Below, piece after piece: positions 54,197 through 64,000 of a stretch of DNA of 64,000 nucleotides (position 1 is its first letter; each line of letters begins with the position of its first letter). The notes under the pieces are model-generated. The model was not told the DNA's origin. It did no database searches and saw nothing but the letters and a program-made list of their open reading frames with translations. The DNA is taken from the NCBI GenBank assembly GCA_025846845.1, contig JAOYTL010000008.1, positions 248,001 to 312,000 on the forward strand, read 5' to 3'. The translations under genes were made by a program, and so were the position numbers. The stretch comes from Alloboseaceae bacterium BT-24-1. GTDB taxonomy: Bacteria > Pseudomonadota > Alphaproteobacteria > Rhizobiales > Beijerinckiaceae.

Positions 54197-54433
54197 GGGC
54201 GTCGGCCCCCAATTGCTGTGTCGCCGGAGTCAACCATCGGGAACGGCGCGGGTTCCGCCATAACGATGGTCTTTCGGCTGGTCTTTCGGCGGATTTCGTG
54301 TATATGCCCAGCCAACCGGCCCAACAGCCGGCTGCGCATCCCTTCCACGATGAGGCGGATGCGGGCTTCGGACCTTGCTGGACGACATCCCGGCCTGGCC
54401 CGCCAGATCAACACCCAACCAAAGGACATGACG

Positions 54434-54703
54434 ATGTCGATCACTGCCGAGCGCAAGACCGCGCTCATCAACGAACACGCCACCAAGCCGAACGACACCG
54501 GTTCGCCGGAAGTCCAGGTCGCGATCCTCACCGAGCGCATCAACAACCTGACCGGCCACTTCAAGTCCCACACCAAGGACAACCATTCGCGTCGCGGCCT
54601 GCTCAAGCTGGTCTCGCAGCGCCGCTCCCTGCTCGACTACCTCAAGGGCAAGGAAGAAGCGCGCTACAAGACGCTGATCGAGAAGCTCGGCATCCGCCGC
54701 TGA
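54434..54703 (+). CDS. rpsO: 30S ribosomal protein S15
   Basis: 89 residues from ATG 54434, exactly the usual length. An ATG six bases upstream is too close to the AAGGA site. MSITAERKTALINEHA, GSPEVQVAILTERINNLTGH and HSRRGLLKLVSQRRSLLDYLK are invariant S15 blocks. The 237-base upstream region must carry its own promoter, because the neighbour upstream is on the other strand. Confidence 0.98.
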   Translation: MSITAERKTALINEHATKPNDTGSPEVQVAILTERINNLTGHFKSHTKDNHSRRGLLKLVSQRRSLLDYLKGKEEARYKTLIEKLGIRR

Positions 54704-54716
54704 TCGAGACCGAATT

Positions 54717-54744
54717 CCGCCCGGTGCCTCGCTGCTCCGGGCGG
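54717..54744 (+). terminator. Hairpin after rpsO
   Basis: CCGCCCGG (54717-54724) and CCGGGCGG (54737-54744) flank a 12-base loop, 13 bases after the rpsO stop, followed by TTCTG. A second short hairpin GGCCGT/ACGGCC follows near 54755-54770. They may act as a partial terminator or RNase E/PNPase-controlled 3' structure between rpsO and pnp. Confidence 0.5.
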
Positions 54745-54983
54745 TTCTGCTAGGGGCCGTATCAACGGCCTTGTCCGGGAGCGCCGCAATGACGCGACGC
54801 CCCTTCCAGTGCGGCAGCCGCATGGGGCGGCCTTCCGCACGATCCGCCGGCGTCAGCGACGTCCATGGCAGGATCGCCGAGCGCCCGGGCGCCGCTTCCT
54901 TCAAGCATATCCCGGACGTTCCGCCGTCTTGCCCATGGGCTCGAGCGACGCCGGACGGATCGCATCCGATCGAAAGAAAATCC

Positions 54984-57155
<2,172 letters not shown>

Positions 57156-57183
57156 TACGCGATCAGCGTTTCACGTGAATCAG

Positions 57184-57219
57184 ACGCCCCGCATCGAAGG
57201 ATGCGGGGCGTTTCTTTTT
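57184..57219 (+). terminator. Rho-independent terminator of pnp
   Basis: ACGCCCCGCATC (57184-57195), loop GAAG, GATGCGGGGCGT (57200-57211), then TTCTTTTT. A 12-bp perfect stem with a T-rich tail, 28 bases after the pnp stop. Confidence 0.92.
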
Positions 57220-57286
57220 GAGATCACCCACTGGTGCAGTGCAGCTAAACCGAATAGTCTAGACTTATCGACATCCGGAGGCTGGT

Positions 57287-57919
57287 ATGACCGCGCACCG
57301 CATCACTTCGCCCGAGCAGCTCGCCGCGCTCTATCCGAACCCGATCGCGCCGGCCTCGATGATCAAGGAGATCGATCACATCGACGCCAATTACGGCGCG
57401 CTGATCGCGGCCTCGCCGTTTTTCGTGCTGGCGACCAACGGTCCTGATGGCCTGGATTGCTCGCCGCGCGGGGATCTGCCGGGCTTCGTTGCGGTCAGCG
57501 ACGCGAGAACGCTGCTGATTCCGGACCGAAGAGGCAATAACCGTCTCGATTCATTGAAGAATCTTCTGTCCGACAATCGAATCGGAATGCTCTTTCTGAT
57601 CCCCGGATACGGCGAAACCCTGCGCGTCAACGGCACTGCGGTGCTCTCGACCGATCCGGAGCTGTGTTCCTGCTTCGAGATGGGCGGGAAGCTGCCGGCC
57701 TGCGTGATCGTCGTCACCGTCGAGGCGGCCTATTTCCAGTGCTCGCGGGCGGTGGTGCGCGCCGACCTGTGGAACCCGGCAACGCAGGTCGACAAGCGCT
57801 CACTGCCGAGCGCCGGCACGATCCTGCGGGAGATTTCGGCGCGGGCCGCGGCAGAGACGTTCGATGGCGAGGCCTATGACAAGGCGCTGCCTGAGCGAGT
57901 CAAGGCGACGTTGTACTAG
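57287..57919 (+). CDS. Pyridoxamine 5'-phosphate oxidase-fold flavoprotein, MSMEG_1061-like
   Basis: 210 residues. The blocks HIDANYGALIAASPFFVLATNGPDGLDCSPRGD, LLIPDRRGNNRLDSLKNLL and IGMLFLIPGYGETLRVNG follow the split-barrel FMN-binding fold. It is not the vitamin B6 enzyme itself, since the substrate motifs of PdxH are missing. It probably reduces or oxidises a small molecule; no clue from context. GGAGG precedes the ATG. Confidence 0.88.
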   Translation: MTAHRITSPEQLAALYPNPIAPASMIKEIDHIDANYGALIAASPFFVLATNGPDGLDCSPRGDLPGFVAVSDARTLLIPDRRGNNRLDSLKNLLSDNRIGMLFLIPGYGETLRVNGTAVLSTDPELCSCFEMGGKLPACVIVVTVEAAYFQCSRAVVRADLWNPATQVDKRSLPSAGTILREISARAAAETFDGEAYDKALPERVKATLY

Positions 57920-57927
57920 AAGGCGTC

Positions 57928-58027
57928 ATTCTCGGGCGGAGCGCAGCGCAGACCCGAGAATCTCAGGACGAGAAGGCGCCGGCTGGCGCCTCCTCCGGCC
58001 TGAGATGCTCGGCTCAAGGCCGAGCAT
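57928..58027. repeat. Composite intergenic repeat of three hairpins
   Basis: ATTCTCGGG (57928-57936) pairs with CCCGAGAAT (57953-57961). CTCAGG (57962-57967) pairs with CCTGAG (57999-58004), enclosing GGCGCC-GGCT-GGCGCC. ATGCTCGG (58005-58012) pairs with CCGAGCAT (58020-58027). It fills the gap between two converging genes and looks like a dispersed REP/BIME-type element; copy number cannot be judged here. Confidence 0.65.
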
Positions 58028-58049
58028 GACGCGCGCACTTCGGCGGTGC

Positions 58050-59681
58050 TTACTCCAGCACCCCAACCGCAGCCTCGACCGCCTCGACGATCGCGCCGGA
58101 CCGCACCAGCGCCGTCGCCTGATTCATCTCGGCGGCGTACCAGCGGTCGCCGTCGAGCGCCGGCGGGATCGTCTCGCGCAGCGCGTCGAGCGCCGCCTGC
58201 GTGCCTTTGCCCAGCGGATGGGCCTTGGCGGTGTCGGCGATCAGCGAGAGCGCCTGGCAGGCCATCAGGATCTCGGCAGCTATGATCATCTCGACATTCT
58301 CGACGATCGTCCGCGCCTTGCGGCCGCACCAGGTCGAGTTCGAGACATGGTCCTCGGCATTGGACTTGCCGGGTATCGAATCGACCGAGCCGGGCGAGGA
58401 CAGCGTGCGGTTTTCCATCACCAGCGCCGACATCGAGCACTGCACCGTCGCAAAGCCGGTGTTGAGCCCGCGCTTGCCGGCGAGCAGGTTGCGCGGCAGG
58501 CCGTAGCTCATGGTCGGGTCGACCAGCCGGGCGAGGCGGCGCTCGCAGATCGAGCCGAGATCGGTCATGGCGATGGCGAGCAGGTCCATCGCCTGCGCGA
58601 CATACTGGCCGTGGAAATGACCGCCTGAGATGACGCGGTAGCCGTCATCCTCGGGGAAGATCAGCGGGTTGTCTGTCGCCGAATTGGTCTCGGTCGCGAT
58701 GATGCGGCTGACATAGTCGAGCGCCTCGCGCGCCGGGCCATGGACCTGCGGGGCGCAGCGCAGCGAATAGACGTCCTGCACGCGCGGCGCCGGCGGCTTG
58801 CCGGGTGTGCGGCCGATCTCATCTGGATAGATCATCTCGCGGGCCGAGGCCGAGCAGCGCTTCGAGCCCTGCGTGATCTTGATGAGGTTGCGCGCGACCA
58901 AAGCCTGGCCGGGATGCGGGCGGGCGGCGTGGACGCGCGGATCGAAGGCGGCGAGCTCGCCGCGCATCGCCTCGAGCGAGAGCGCCAGCCCGATATCGGC
59001 GGCCTTGATCAGGCGCCTGGCGTCCTCGGTTGCGAGCACGCCGAGCGCCAGCGAGACGGTCGAGCCGTTGATCAGGGCCGACGCATCCTTGGCGCCGAGC
59101 TTGAAATCCGGCTCCAGCCCGGCCTTGGCGAGGGCCTCGCGCGCCTTCATCCGCCTGCCCTTGTAGACGGCCTCCCCCTCCTCGAAGCCGCAGACCGCCG
59201 CCGACATATGGGCGAGTGGGGCGAGGTCGCCGGAGGCGCCGACGGAGCCCTTCTGAGGGATCACCGGATGGACGCCGGCATTGAGGCAGGCGAGCAGCCG
59301 CTCGACCAGCGCGACCTGCGGGCCGGAATAATTCGAGGCGAAGGCGTTGGCGCGCAGCAGCATGGTGGCGCGCGTCACATCCTCCGCGAAGGGTTCGCCG
59401 ATGCCGGTCGCATGGGCATAGACGCTCTTGCGCTGATATTCGACCATCTCCGACATCAGCACGCGCTGGTCCTTGAACAGGCCGACGCCGGTATTGAAGG
59501 AGTACATGAACGGCGCTTCGTCGTTCATGAAATTGGCGTCGATATGGGCGCGCGTCGCCGCGATCGCCGCGCGCGCCGCCGGCGCGAGATTCGCCTTCTC
59601 ATAGCGGCCGGAGGCGCCAGGCCGGGCCACGCGCAGCACCTGCCTGCCCTTCAGGGTCCGTCCGTCGATCGTTACCGCCAT
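58050..59681 (-). CDS. MIO-dependent aromatic amino acid ammonia-lyase (HAL/PAL family)
   Basis: 543 residues. The MIO cofactor comes from Ala149-Ser150-Gly151 in GSVGASGDLAPLAH. The catalytic Tyr60 (MYSFNTGVGLF), SATDNPLIFP and GGHFHGQYVAQAMD are present. The selectivity position before ATGIG is Ala-His90, so His as in histidine lyases, not Leu as in most PALs. Sequence around it differs from HutH and no hut gene is close. Best call is a histidine ammonia-lyase-like enzyme of uncertain substrate. Divergent from hemA. Confidence 0.9.
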   Translation of the reverse strand: MAVTIDGRTLKGRQVLRVARPGASGRYEKANLAPAARAAIAATRAHIDANFMNDEAPFMYSFNTGVGLFKDQRVLMSEMVEYQRKSVYAHATGIGEPFAEDVTRATMLLRANAFASNYSGPQVALVERLLACLNAGVHPVIPQKGSVGASGDLAPLAHMSAAVCGFEEGEAVYKGRRMKAREALAKAGLEPDFKLGAKDASALINGSTVSLALGVLATEDARRLIKAADIGLALSLEAMRGELAAFDPRVHAARPHPGQALVARNLIKITQGSKRCSASAREMIYPDEIGRTPGKPPAPRVQDVYSLRCAPQVHGPAREALDYVSRIIATETNSATDNPLIFPEDDGYRVISGGHFHGQYVAQAMDLLAIAMTDLGSICERRLARLVDPTMSYGLPRNLLAGKRGLNTGFATVQCSMSALVMENRTLSSPGSVDSIPGKSNAEDHVSNSTWCGRKARTIVENVEMIIAAEILMACQALSLIADTAKAHPLGKGTQAALDALRETIPPALDGDRWYAAEMNQATALVRSGAIVEAVEAAVGVLE

Positions 59682-59885
59682 GGCCTGTCCTCATCAGCTT
59701 TACCCGATCTAACGGGCCATCGCGCCAAAGGGAAAGACCCATTCCCGCCCGGAAGCGAAAAGCACCTTGTACGATGCAACGCAGCCTGCGCTAGGATCGA
59801 GCGCCGCGGCCTTGCTGCGGCGCGACATCGGCGCGCCTTTACGCGGCGCCTGGAATCCCTAAAAGGTGCCGCCAGGAGCGTCACG

Positions 59886-61097
59886 ATGGATTTCGAAGCC
59901 TTTTTCCGCAGCGAACTCGACGGCCTCAGGGCCGAGGGCCGCTACCGCGTCTTCGCCGACCTCGAGCGCCGCGCCGGCCGCTTTCCCCGCGCCGCCTTCC
60001 ACGGTCCGAACGGGCCACGCGAGGTCACCGTCTGGTGCTCGAACGACTATCTCGGCATGGGCCAGCACCCTGCCGTGCTCGCTGCGATGCGCGAGGCGCT
60101 CGACAGCTGCGGCGCCGGCGCCGGCGGCACCCGCAACATCGCCGGCACCAATCACTACCATGTCCTGCTCGAGCGCGAGCTCGCCGACCTGCACGGCAAG
60201 GAAGCCGCGCTGCTGTTCAACTCCGGCTACATGTCGAACTGGGCTTCGCTCTCGACGCTGGCCGCGCGCATTCCCGGCTGCGTCGTGCTGACCGATGCCG
60301 CGAACCACGCCTCGATGATCGAGGGCATCCGGCATTCGCGGGCCGAAAAGCTGATCTTCACCCATAACGATGCTCAGGACCTGCGCCGCAAGCTCGCGAG
60401 CATCGATCCCGCCAGGCCGAAGCTGATCGCCTTCGAGTCGGTGTATTCGATGGATGGCGACATCGCCCCGGTCGCCGAATTCTGCGACATCGCCGAGGAA
60501 TTCGGCGCGATGACCTATATCGACGAGGTCCATGCCGTCGGGCTCTACGGCCCGCGCGGCGGCGGCGTCAGCGAGCGCGATGGCCTCGCGCACCGGCTCG
60601 ACCTGATCGAGGGCACGCTCGCCAAATCCTTCGGCGTGATGGGCGGCTATGTCACCGGCTCGTCAGCGCTCTGCGACTTCATTCGCAGCTTCGCGTCCGG
60701 CTTCATCTTCTCGAGCTCGCTGCCGCCGACGCTCGCCGCCGGCGCGCTCGCCGCGATCCGGCATCTCAAGACAAGCTCGGCCGAGCGCGAAGGGCAGCAG
60801 GACAGGGTGCGCAAGCTGCGCGGCCAGCTCGATCAGGCCGGTATCCCGCATTTGCCGAATCCGAGCCATATCGTACCGGTGATGGTCGGCGATGCCGCGC
60901 TGTGCAAGCGGATCAGCGACGAGCTGCTGGAGCGTTTTTCGATCTACGTCCAGCCGATCAACTACCCGACCGTGGCGCGCGGTAGCGAGCGGCTGCGCAT
61001 CACGCCGACGCCGCTGCATTCGGACGAGGACATCGCCACGCTGGTCGGCGCCCTCAGCGAAATCTGGGGCGCCGTTGGGTTGAAGCGGGCGGCGTGA
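59886..61097 (+). CDS. hemA: 5-aminolevulinate synthase
   Basis: 403 residues from ATG 59886 with AGGAG upstream. C4 (Shemin) pathway enzyme joining glycine and succinyl-CoA, typical of alphaproteobacteria. MDFEAFFRSELDGLRAEGRYRVFADL start, CSNDYLGMGQHP, the glycine-rich GAGAGGTRNIAGTNHYH, the YIDEVHAVGLYG aspartate and PLP Lys247 in GTLAKSFGVMGGY are all there. The 204-base leader shows no clear FNR-like box. Confidence 0.97.
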   Translation: MDFEAFFRSELDGLRAEGRYRVFADLERRAGRFPRAAFHGPNGPREVTVWCSNDYLGMGQHPAVLAAMREALDSCGAGAGGTRNIAGTNHYHVLLERELADLHGKEAALLFNSGYMSNWASLSTLAARIPGCVVLTDAANHASMIEGIRHSRAEKLIFTHNDAQDLRRKLASIDPARPKLIAFESVYSMDGDIAPVAEFCDIAEEFGAMTYIDEVHAVGLYGPRGGGVSERDGLAHRLDLIEGTLAKSFGVMGGYVTGSSALCDFIRSFASGFIFSSSLPPTLAAGALAAIRHLKTSSAEREGQQDRVRKLRGQLDQAGIPHLPNPSHIVPVMVGDAALCKRISDELLERFSIYVQPINYPTVARGSERLRITPTPLHSDEDIATLVGALSEIWGAVGLKRAA

Positions 61098-61102
61098 CAG
61101 AT

Positions 61103-61250
61103 CCCCTCTCCCCTTGCGGGAGAGGGTTAGGGTGAGGGATCTCGCGACGCTGATCGCTGACCCAGCGCAACGCTTTTCCAGAACTTTCGAGACCTGCTCG
61201 ACCCCTCATCCGGCCCTTCGGGCCACCTTCTCCCGCAGGGGGAGAAGGGA
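61103..61250. repeat. Pair of inverted intergenic repeats (CCCTCTCC...GGAGAGGG and relatives)
   Basis: CCCTCTCCCCTTGCGGGAGA (61104-61123) and the following GGGTTAGGGTGAGGG form one unit. CCCCTCATCCGGCCC and TTCTCCCGCAGGGGGAGAAG (61203-61247) form a related unit in the opposite sense, with a GGCCC-TTC-GGGCC hairpin inside. This is a widespread proteobacterial intergenic repeat. It separates hemA from the convergent kinase gene. Confidence 0.75.
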
Positions 61251-61261
61251 AAGGCGGCGGT

Positions 61262-62260
61262 TCAAAGCAGGCCGTTGTTGCCCGCCAGCGTCTTCAGGTT
61301 GACGTCCGGGCGCGCGCCGACATGGCTGATGATCTCGGCGGCGGCAAGCGCACCAAGCCGCAGGCAGTCGCGGGCCTCGCGGTTCGTGGTCAGGCCGTGC
61401 AGGAAGCCGGCAGCGAAGAGGTCACCGGCGCCGGTCGCATCGACCACGCGCTCGATCGGGAAGACCGGCTCGGCGACGATGCCGTCGGGCGTCAACGCCA
61501 GCGCGCCGTTCTCCGAACGGGTGATGACGGCCAGGATATTCTCGGCTCGCAGCGCCGCCAATGCCGTGTCGAAATCGGCGCTCTGATAGAGGCTCTTCAG
61601 CTCGTGCTCGTTGGCGAAGACGAGATCGACCATGCGGTTGCGGATCAGGCCGAGGAACTCGTCGCGATAGCGGTCGACGCAGAAGGAATCCGACAGGGTG
61701 ATGGCAACACGGCCGCCGGCCTTGTGGGCGAGTTCCGAGGCCTTGCGGAAGGCGTCCTTGGCCGCGGGCGGATCCCAGAGATAACCTTCGAGATAGACGA
61801 TGTCGGCATTCTCGACGGTCGCGGCATCGACATCGGCCGGCGACAGGCCCTGGCAAGCGCCGAGATAGGTGTTCATCGTGCGCTCGCCATCCGGCGTGAC
61901 GATGATGAAGGAGCGCGCCGTCGCGGGGCCCTCATTCGCAGCGTCCGTGCCGAAGGCGACGCCGAGCGAGGTGAGATCATGCCGGTAGAGCTTGCCAAGT
62001 TCGTCGGCCTTGACCTTGCCGATGAAGGCGCCCTTGCCTCCGAACGAGGCGAGGCCCGCGATGGTGTTGGCGGCCGAACCGCCCGAGACGACCTTGCCCG
62101 GACCCATCGCGCCATAGAGCAGCTCGGCCCGCGGTTCGTCGATCAGCGCCATCGAGCCTTTGACCAGCTCATATTTGGCCAGGAAGTCTTCCTCCGCCGC
62201 AGCGAAGACGTCGACGATGGCGTTGCCCAAGGCGAGCACGTCGTAGCGCTTGGAGGTCAT
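61262..62260 (-). CDS. PfkB-family sugar/adenosine kinase
   Basis: 332 residues from ATG 62260; the longer frame upstream lacks similarity. DVLALGNAIVDVFA and VVSGGSAANTIAGLASFGGKGAFIGKV form the N-terminal PfkB signature; VVDATGAGDLFAAGFLHGL is signature 2 with the catalytic Asp (about residue 286). Adenosine kinase-like members in rhizobia share this pattern, but ribokinase-type substrates cannot be excluded. Confidence 0.93.
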   Translation of the reverse strand: MTSKRYDVLALGNAIVDVFAAAEEDFLAKYELVKGSMALIDEPRAELLYGAMGPGKVVSGGSAANTIAGLASFGGKGAFIGKVKADELGKLYRHDLTSLGVAFGTDAANEGPATARSFIIVTPDGERTMNTYLGACQGLSPADVDAATVENADIVYLEGYLWDPPAAKDAFRKASELAHKAGGRVAITLSDSFCVDRYRDEFLGLIRNRMVDLVFANEHELKSLYQSADFDTALAALRAENILAVITRSENGALALTPDGIVAEPVFPIERVVDATGAGDLFAAGFLHGLTTNREARDCLRLGALAAAEIISHVGARPDVNLKTLAGNNGLL

Positions 62261-62316
62261 GGAGATGTCCGTGATGGCGGGAGAATGGCGGCGTGTGGCA
62301 TTGCCGGCTGGTGAGG

Positions 62317-62691
62317 TCAAGCGCTGCCACGGCGGCGCGCTGCGCTGTCGAGGATCGACGTCAGGGCGGCCAGATCGGACGGCCCGAGCCATTCAACCTC
62401 ATGCGCGAGGCGATTGGCGAACAATGTCGCCTCGGGTTCGAGGCCAGCCGTGTCAATCACGACGCGCGGATGGGAGAGCTCGGCGAGGCGGATCAGCTCG
62501 TCGGCATCGTCCCAGATCACGCCGAGCAGATGGATCGCGCCCTGGATCAAAGTGAAGGTCGGCTGGCCGCGCTTGCCGTGCTCCAGCGCCGAGAGATAGG
62601 CCGGGGTGACGCCGAGCGCCTGCGCCATCTGCGCCAGCGTGACGCCGCGGGCCGCACGCAGTTCGCGGACGCGGCGACCAAAGGGCGTCAT
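62317..62691 (-). CDS. XRE-family helix-turn-helix regulator
   Basis: 124 residues from ATG 62691, which overlaps the smr stop as ATGA. HTH at about residues 5-60 (FGRRVRELRAARGVTLAQMAQALGVT, AYLSALEHGKRGQPT). The C-terminal half DADELIRLAELSHPRVVIDTAG resembles a short sensor domain found in rhizobial proteins of this locus. Third gene of mltA-smr-xre. Confidence 0.92.
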   Translation of the reverse strand: MTPFGRRVRELRAARGVTLAQMAQALGVTPAYLSALEHGKRGQPTFTLIQGAIHLLGVIWDDADELIRLAELSHPRVVIDTAGLEPEATLFANRLAHEVEWLGPSDLAALTSILDSAARRRGSA

Positions 62692-63251
62692 TCGCCAAGC
62701 TCCCGACTGCGGCGTAGGCGGATATAGAGCGCGCCCGTGCCGCCATGGCGCTGTTCGGCCTCGTCGAAGCCGAGCACGAGGGGCCGCAGATCCGGCAGAC
62801 GCAGCCAATGCGGGACGTTGCGGCGCAGGATGCCGCGCTCCTCGCCGTAGGGCACATCGCCGACGATGCCCTTGCCGGTCACCACCAGCACGAGCTTCGC
62901 GCCGCGCTGCTGCTGCAGGTGCAGGAAGCCGCGCAAGGCCGCATGCGCCTCCTCCTGACGCAGCCCGTGCAGGTCGATCACCGCTTCGACGCCCTGCTGT
63001 CCACGACGCAATTGCGTGCGCATGCGCCGCTCCAGCGGCACCAGCGGCGGCGGGGCGGGCTTCGTTGGGCGGCCCTTGAGCGCGAGCGCTGCCGGAGGCT
63101 GGGCACTCTCTACAGGCGGTGGCGGCTTTTCCGATTTTGCTTCCGGCTCGGCCTCGATGGGCGTGCGGCCAGGCAGCGGCTTGATCGTGCGCGCGACCTG
63201 GCGCCAGAGTTCGAGTTCCGCTTCGGAGAGGAGCTTGCCGCGCCGCCGCAT
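62688..63251 (-). CDS. Smr-domain protein (SmrA-like putative endonuclease)
   Basis: 187 residues. The first 80 residues are proline-rich and probably disordered. The Smr domain covers about 90-180: VIDLHGLRQEEAHAALRGFLH (LDLHG motif), LVVTGKGI (TGxG motif) and HGGTGALYIRLRR at the end. Smr domains nick or cleave nucleic acid. It begins three bases after the mltA stop. Confidence 0.93.
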   Translation of the reverse strand: MRRRGKLLSEAELELWRQVARTIKPLPGRTPIEAEPEAKSEKPPPPVESAQPPAALALKGRPTKPAPPPLVPLERRMRTQLRRGQQGVEAVIDLHGLRQEEAHAALRGFLHLQQQRGAKLVLVVTGKGIVGDVPYGEERGILRRNVPHWLRLPDLRPLVLGFDEAEQRHGGTGALYIRLRRSRELGE

Positions 63252-63254
63252 GGC

Positions 63255-64000
63255 TCAGCGCGGCCAGAGCACGAGGAAATCGAAGGGGTGCCGGATCAGG
63301 CCGGCACGATGACCGGCTTCCGCGCCGGAGCCGATGAAGAGATCGATCCGGGCCGGGCCGATGATCGCCGTGCCGGTATCCTGCGCCAGGACGAGTCGGG
63401 CCAGTTTTTCACTGCCACCCTTGCCGTCGGGGATTTCGGTCTCGATCCAGGCCGGCATGCCATAGGGCCAGAGCGAACGGTCGACCGCGACGCTGCGCAG
63501 CGGCGTCAGTGGCAGGCCGGCGCCACCAATCGGGCCGGAGCCGGCCGGCAGGTTGTCGTTGCGAGCGAAGAAGACGAAGGATCGGTTGAGGCGGATCAGC
63601 TCGCGAGCGAAGCCGGCATCGGCCTTCAGCCGGGCGATGAGCTTGTCCATCGTCATCTGCTCGGGCGGGATGTTCTCGCGCCGGCTGAGCTCGCGCCCCA
63701 GCGAGGTGTAGGGGTGGCCATTGCGCCCGGCATAGACGAGACGAATCACCTCGCCGTCCGGCAGGCGGATCCGGCCCGAGCCCTGGACCTGCAGGACGAA
63801 GCGGTCGACGGGATCGCGCATAAAGAGGATCTCGAGCCCCTGGCCGGCGAGCGCACCCTCCTCGATCGCAGCGCGGTCCGTGAACGGCTCCAGGCCCTTG
63901 GCGGTCCGGCGTGCCGAGGTCAGGGCCGAATCGAGGCCTGGCCAGTCATCGCCTGGCATCTTGGTCACCAGATCGGCGGGGCGGCCATAGAGCGGCGTCG
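63255..64000 (-). CDS. mltA: Membrane-bound lytic murein transglycosylase A, 5' end beyond window
   Basis: About 248 C-terminal residues are visible; the start lies beyond the right edge. TPLYGRPADLV at the edge, VLQVQGSGRIRLPDG, YAGRNGHPYTSLGREL, RLNRSFVFF and the 3D domain end AQDTGTAIIGPARIDLFIGSG with its catalytic Asp are diagnostic. Cleaves peptidoglycan to 1,6-anhydromuropeptides. First of three coupled genes. Confidence 0.95.
   Translation of the reverse strand, partial: TPLYGRPADLVTKMPGDDWPGLDSALTSARRTAKGLEPFTDRAAIEEGALAGQGLEILFMRDPVDRFVLQVQGSGRIRLPDGEVIRLVYAGRNGHPYTSLGRELSRRENIPPEQMTMDKLIARLKADAGFARELIRLNRSFVFFARNDNLPAGSGPIGGAGLPLTPLRSVAVDRSLWPYGMPAWIETEIPDGKGGSEKLARLVLAQDTGTAIIGPARIDLFIGSGAEAGHRAGLIRHPFDFLVLWPR

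Noticed and set aside
54771..54983. N-terminal extension of PNPase
   Set aside because: PNPases begin at MFDIQ-like sequence; the extension lacks similarity and is likely the untranslated leader.
58740..59885. Plus-strand extension in frame with hemA
   Set aside because: It is antisense to the ammonia-lyase gene; hemA starts at 59886 with AGGAG upstream.

Overview
The window is a stretch of high-GC bacterial chromosome with dense genes, ATGA/GTGA start-stop overlaps and alphaproteobacterial gene orders. It looks like a member of the Hyphomicrobiales (Rhizobiales). Evidence is the order murJ-trpS-usp-nfu-tsaB-rimI-plsC-miaB-phoH-ybeY-corC-lnt-xre-metK-trmB-rimP-nusA-ylxR-infB-rbfA-truB-(...)-rpsO-pnp, a C4-pathway 5-aminolevulinate synthase, a split his cluster beside hslVU, and RIME-like palindromes with an ACCGGTT core. 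A Bosea-like genus would fit, but this is an inference from memory of gene order, not a database result. No rRNA, tRNA, CRISPR array or insertion sequence was seen.

Layout. 1-7.6 kb: end of a CapD-like nucleotide-sugar dehydratase, a TetR regulator with a strong palindromic operator, cobyric acid synthase, an aminotransferase, a repeat protein, RidA and a YqaA-type membrane protein. 7.5-14.7 kb: DUF1697, coaA and the minus-strand his cluster (hisB-DUF2628-hisH-hisA ... hisF-hisE). Between hisA and hisF lie a periplasmic PheC-like dehydratase, a decayed second hisF 5' end and a low-GC DUF3800 gene. 14.8-19.1 kb: a PEP-mutase-family enzyme, hslV-GNAT-hslU and a ParDE toxin-antitoxin pair. 19.1-31.2 kb: the conserved cell-envelope and translation block murJ to lnt. 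31.3-34.2 kb: a LuxI/LuxR quorum-sensing module with a third small gene, bracketed by two near-identical XRE regulator genes. 34.3-45.5 kb: metK, trmB, a DUF2336 gene and the rimP-nusA-ylxR-infB-rbfA-truB operon, preceded by a candidate short leader RNA or attenuator and interrupted by a small membrane-protein gene. 45.6-54.2 kb: accessory genes between truB and rpsO (chemoreceptor, AraC, Atu4866-like protein, NAD(P)-binding protein with divergent HxlR, and the NHEJ operon orf80-ku-ligD). 54.4-64 kb: rpsO, pnp, a PNPOx-like protein, a MIO-type ammonia-lyase, hemA, a PfkB kinase, and mltA-smr-xre.

Most genes are housekeeping: histidine synthesis, protein quality control (HslUV), ribosome assembly and translation (RimP, NusA, IF-2, RbfA, TruB, S15, PNPase), tRNA modification (TsaB, MiaB, TrmB) and envelope biogenesis (MurJ, Lnt, MltA). 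The unusual material sits at a few breaks in this conserved order: hisA/hisF, lnt/metK, infB/rbfA and truB/rpsO. The most interesting candidates are the XRE-bracketed quorum-sensing cassette with its overlapping 95-aa gene and 16-bp palindrome, the hisF relic, the rimP leader RNA, and the extra gene in the Ku-LigD operon.
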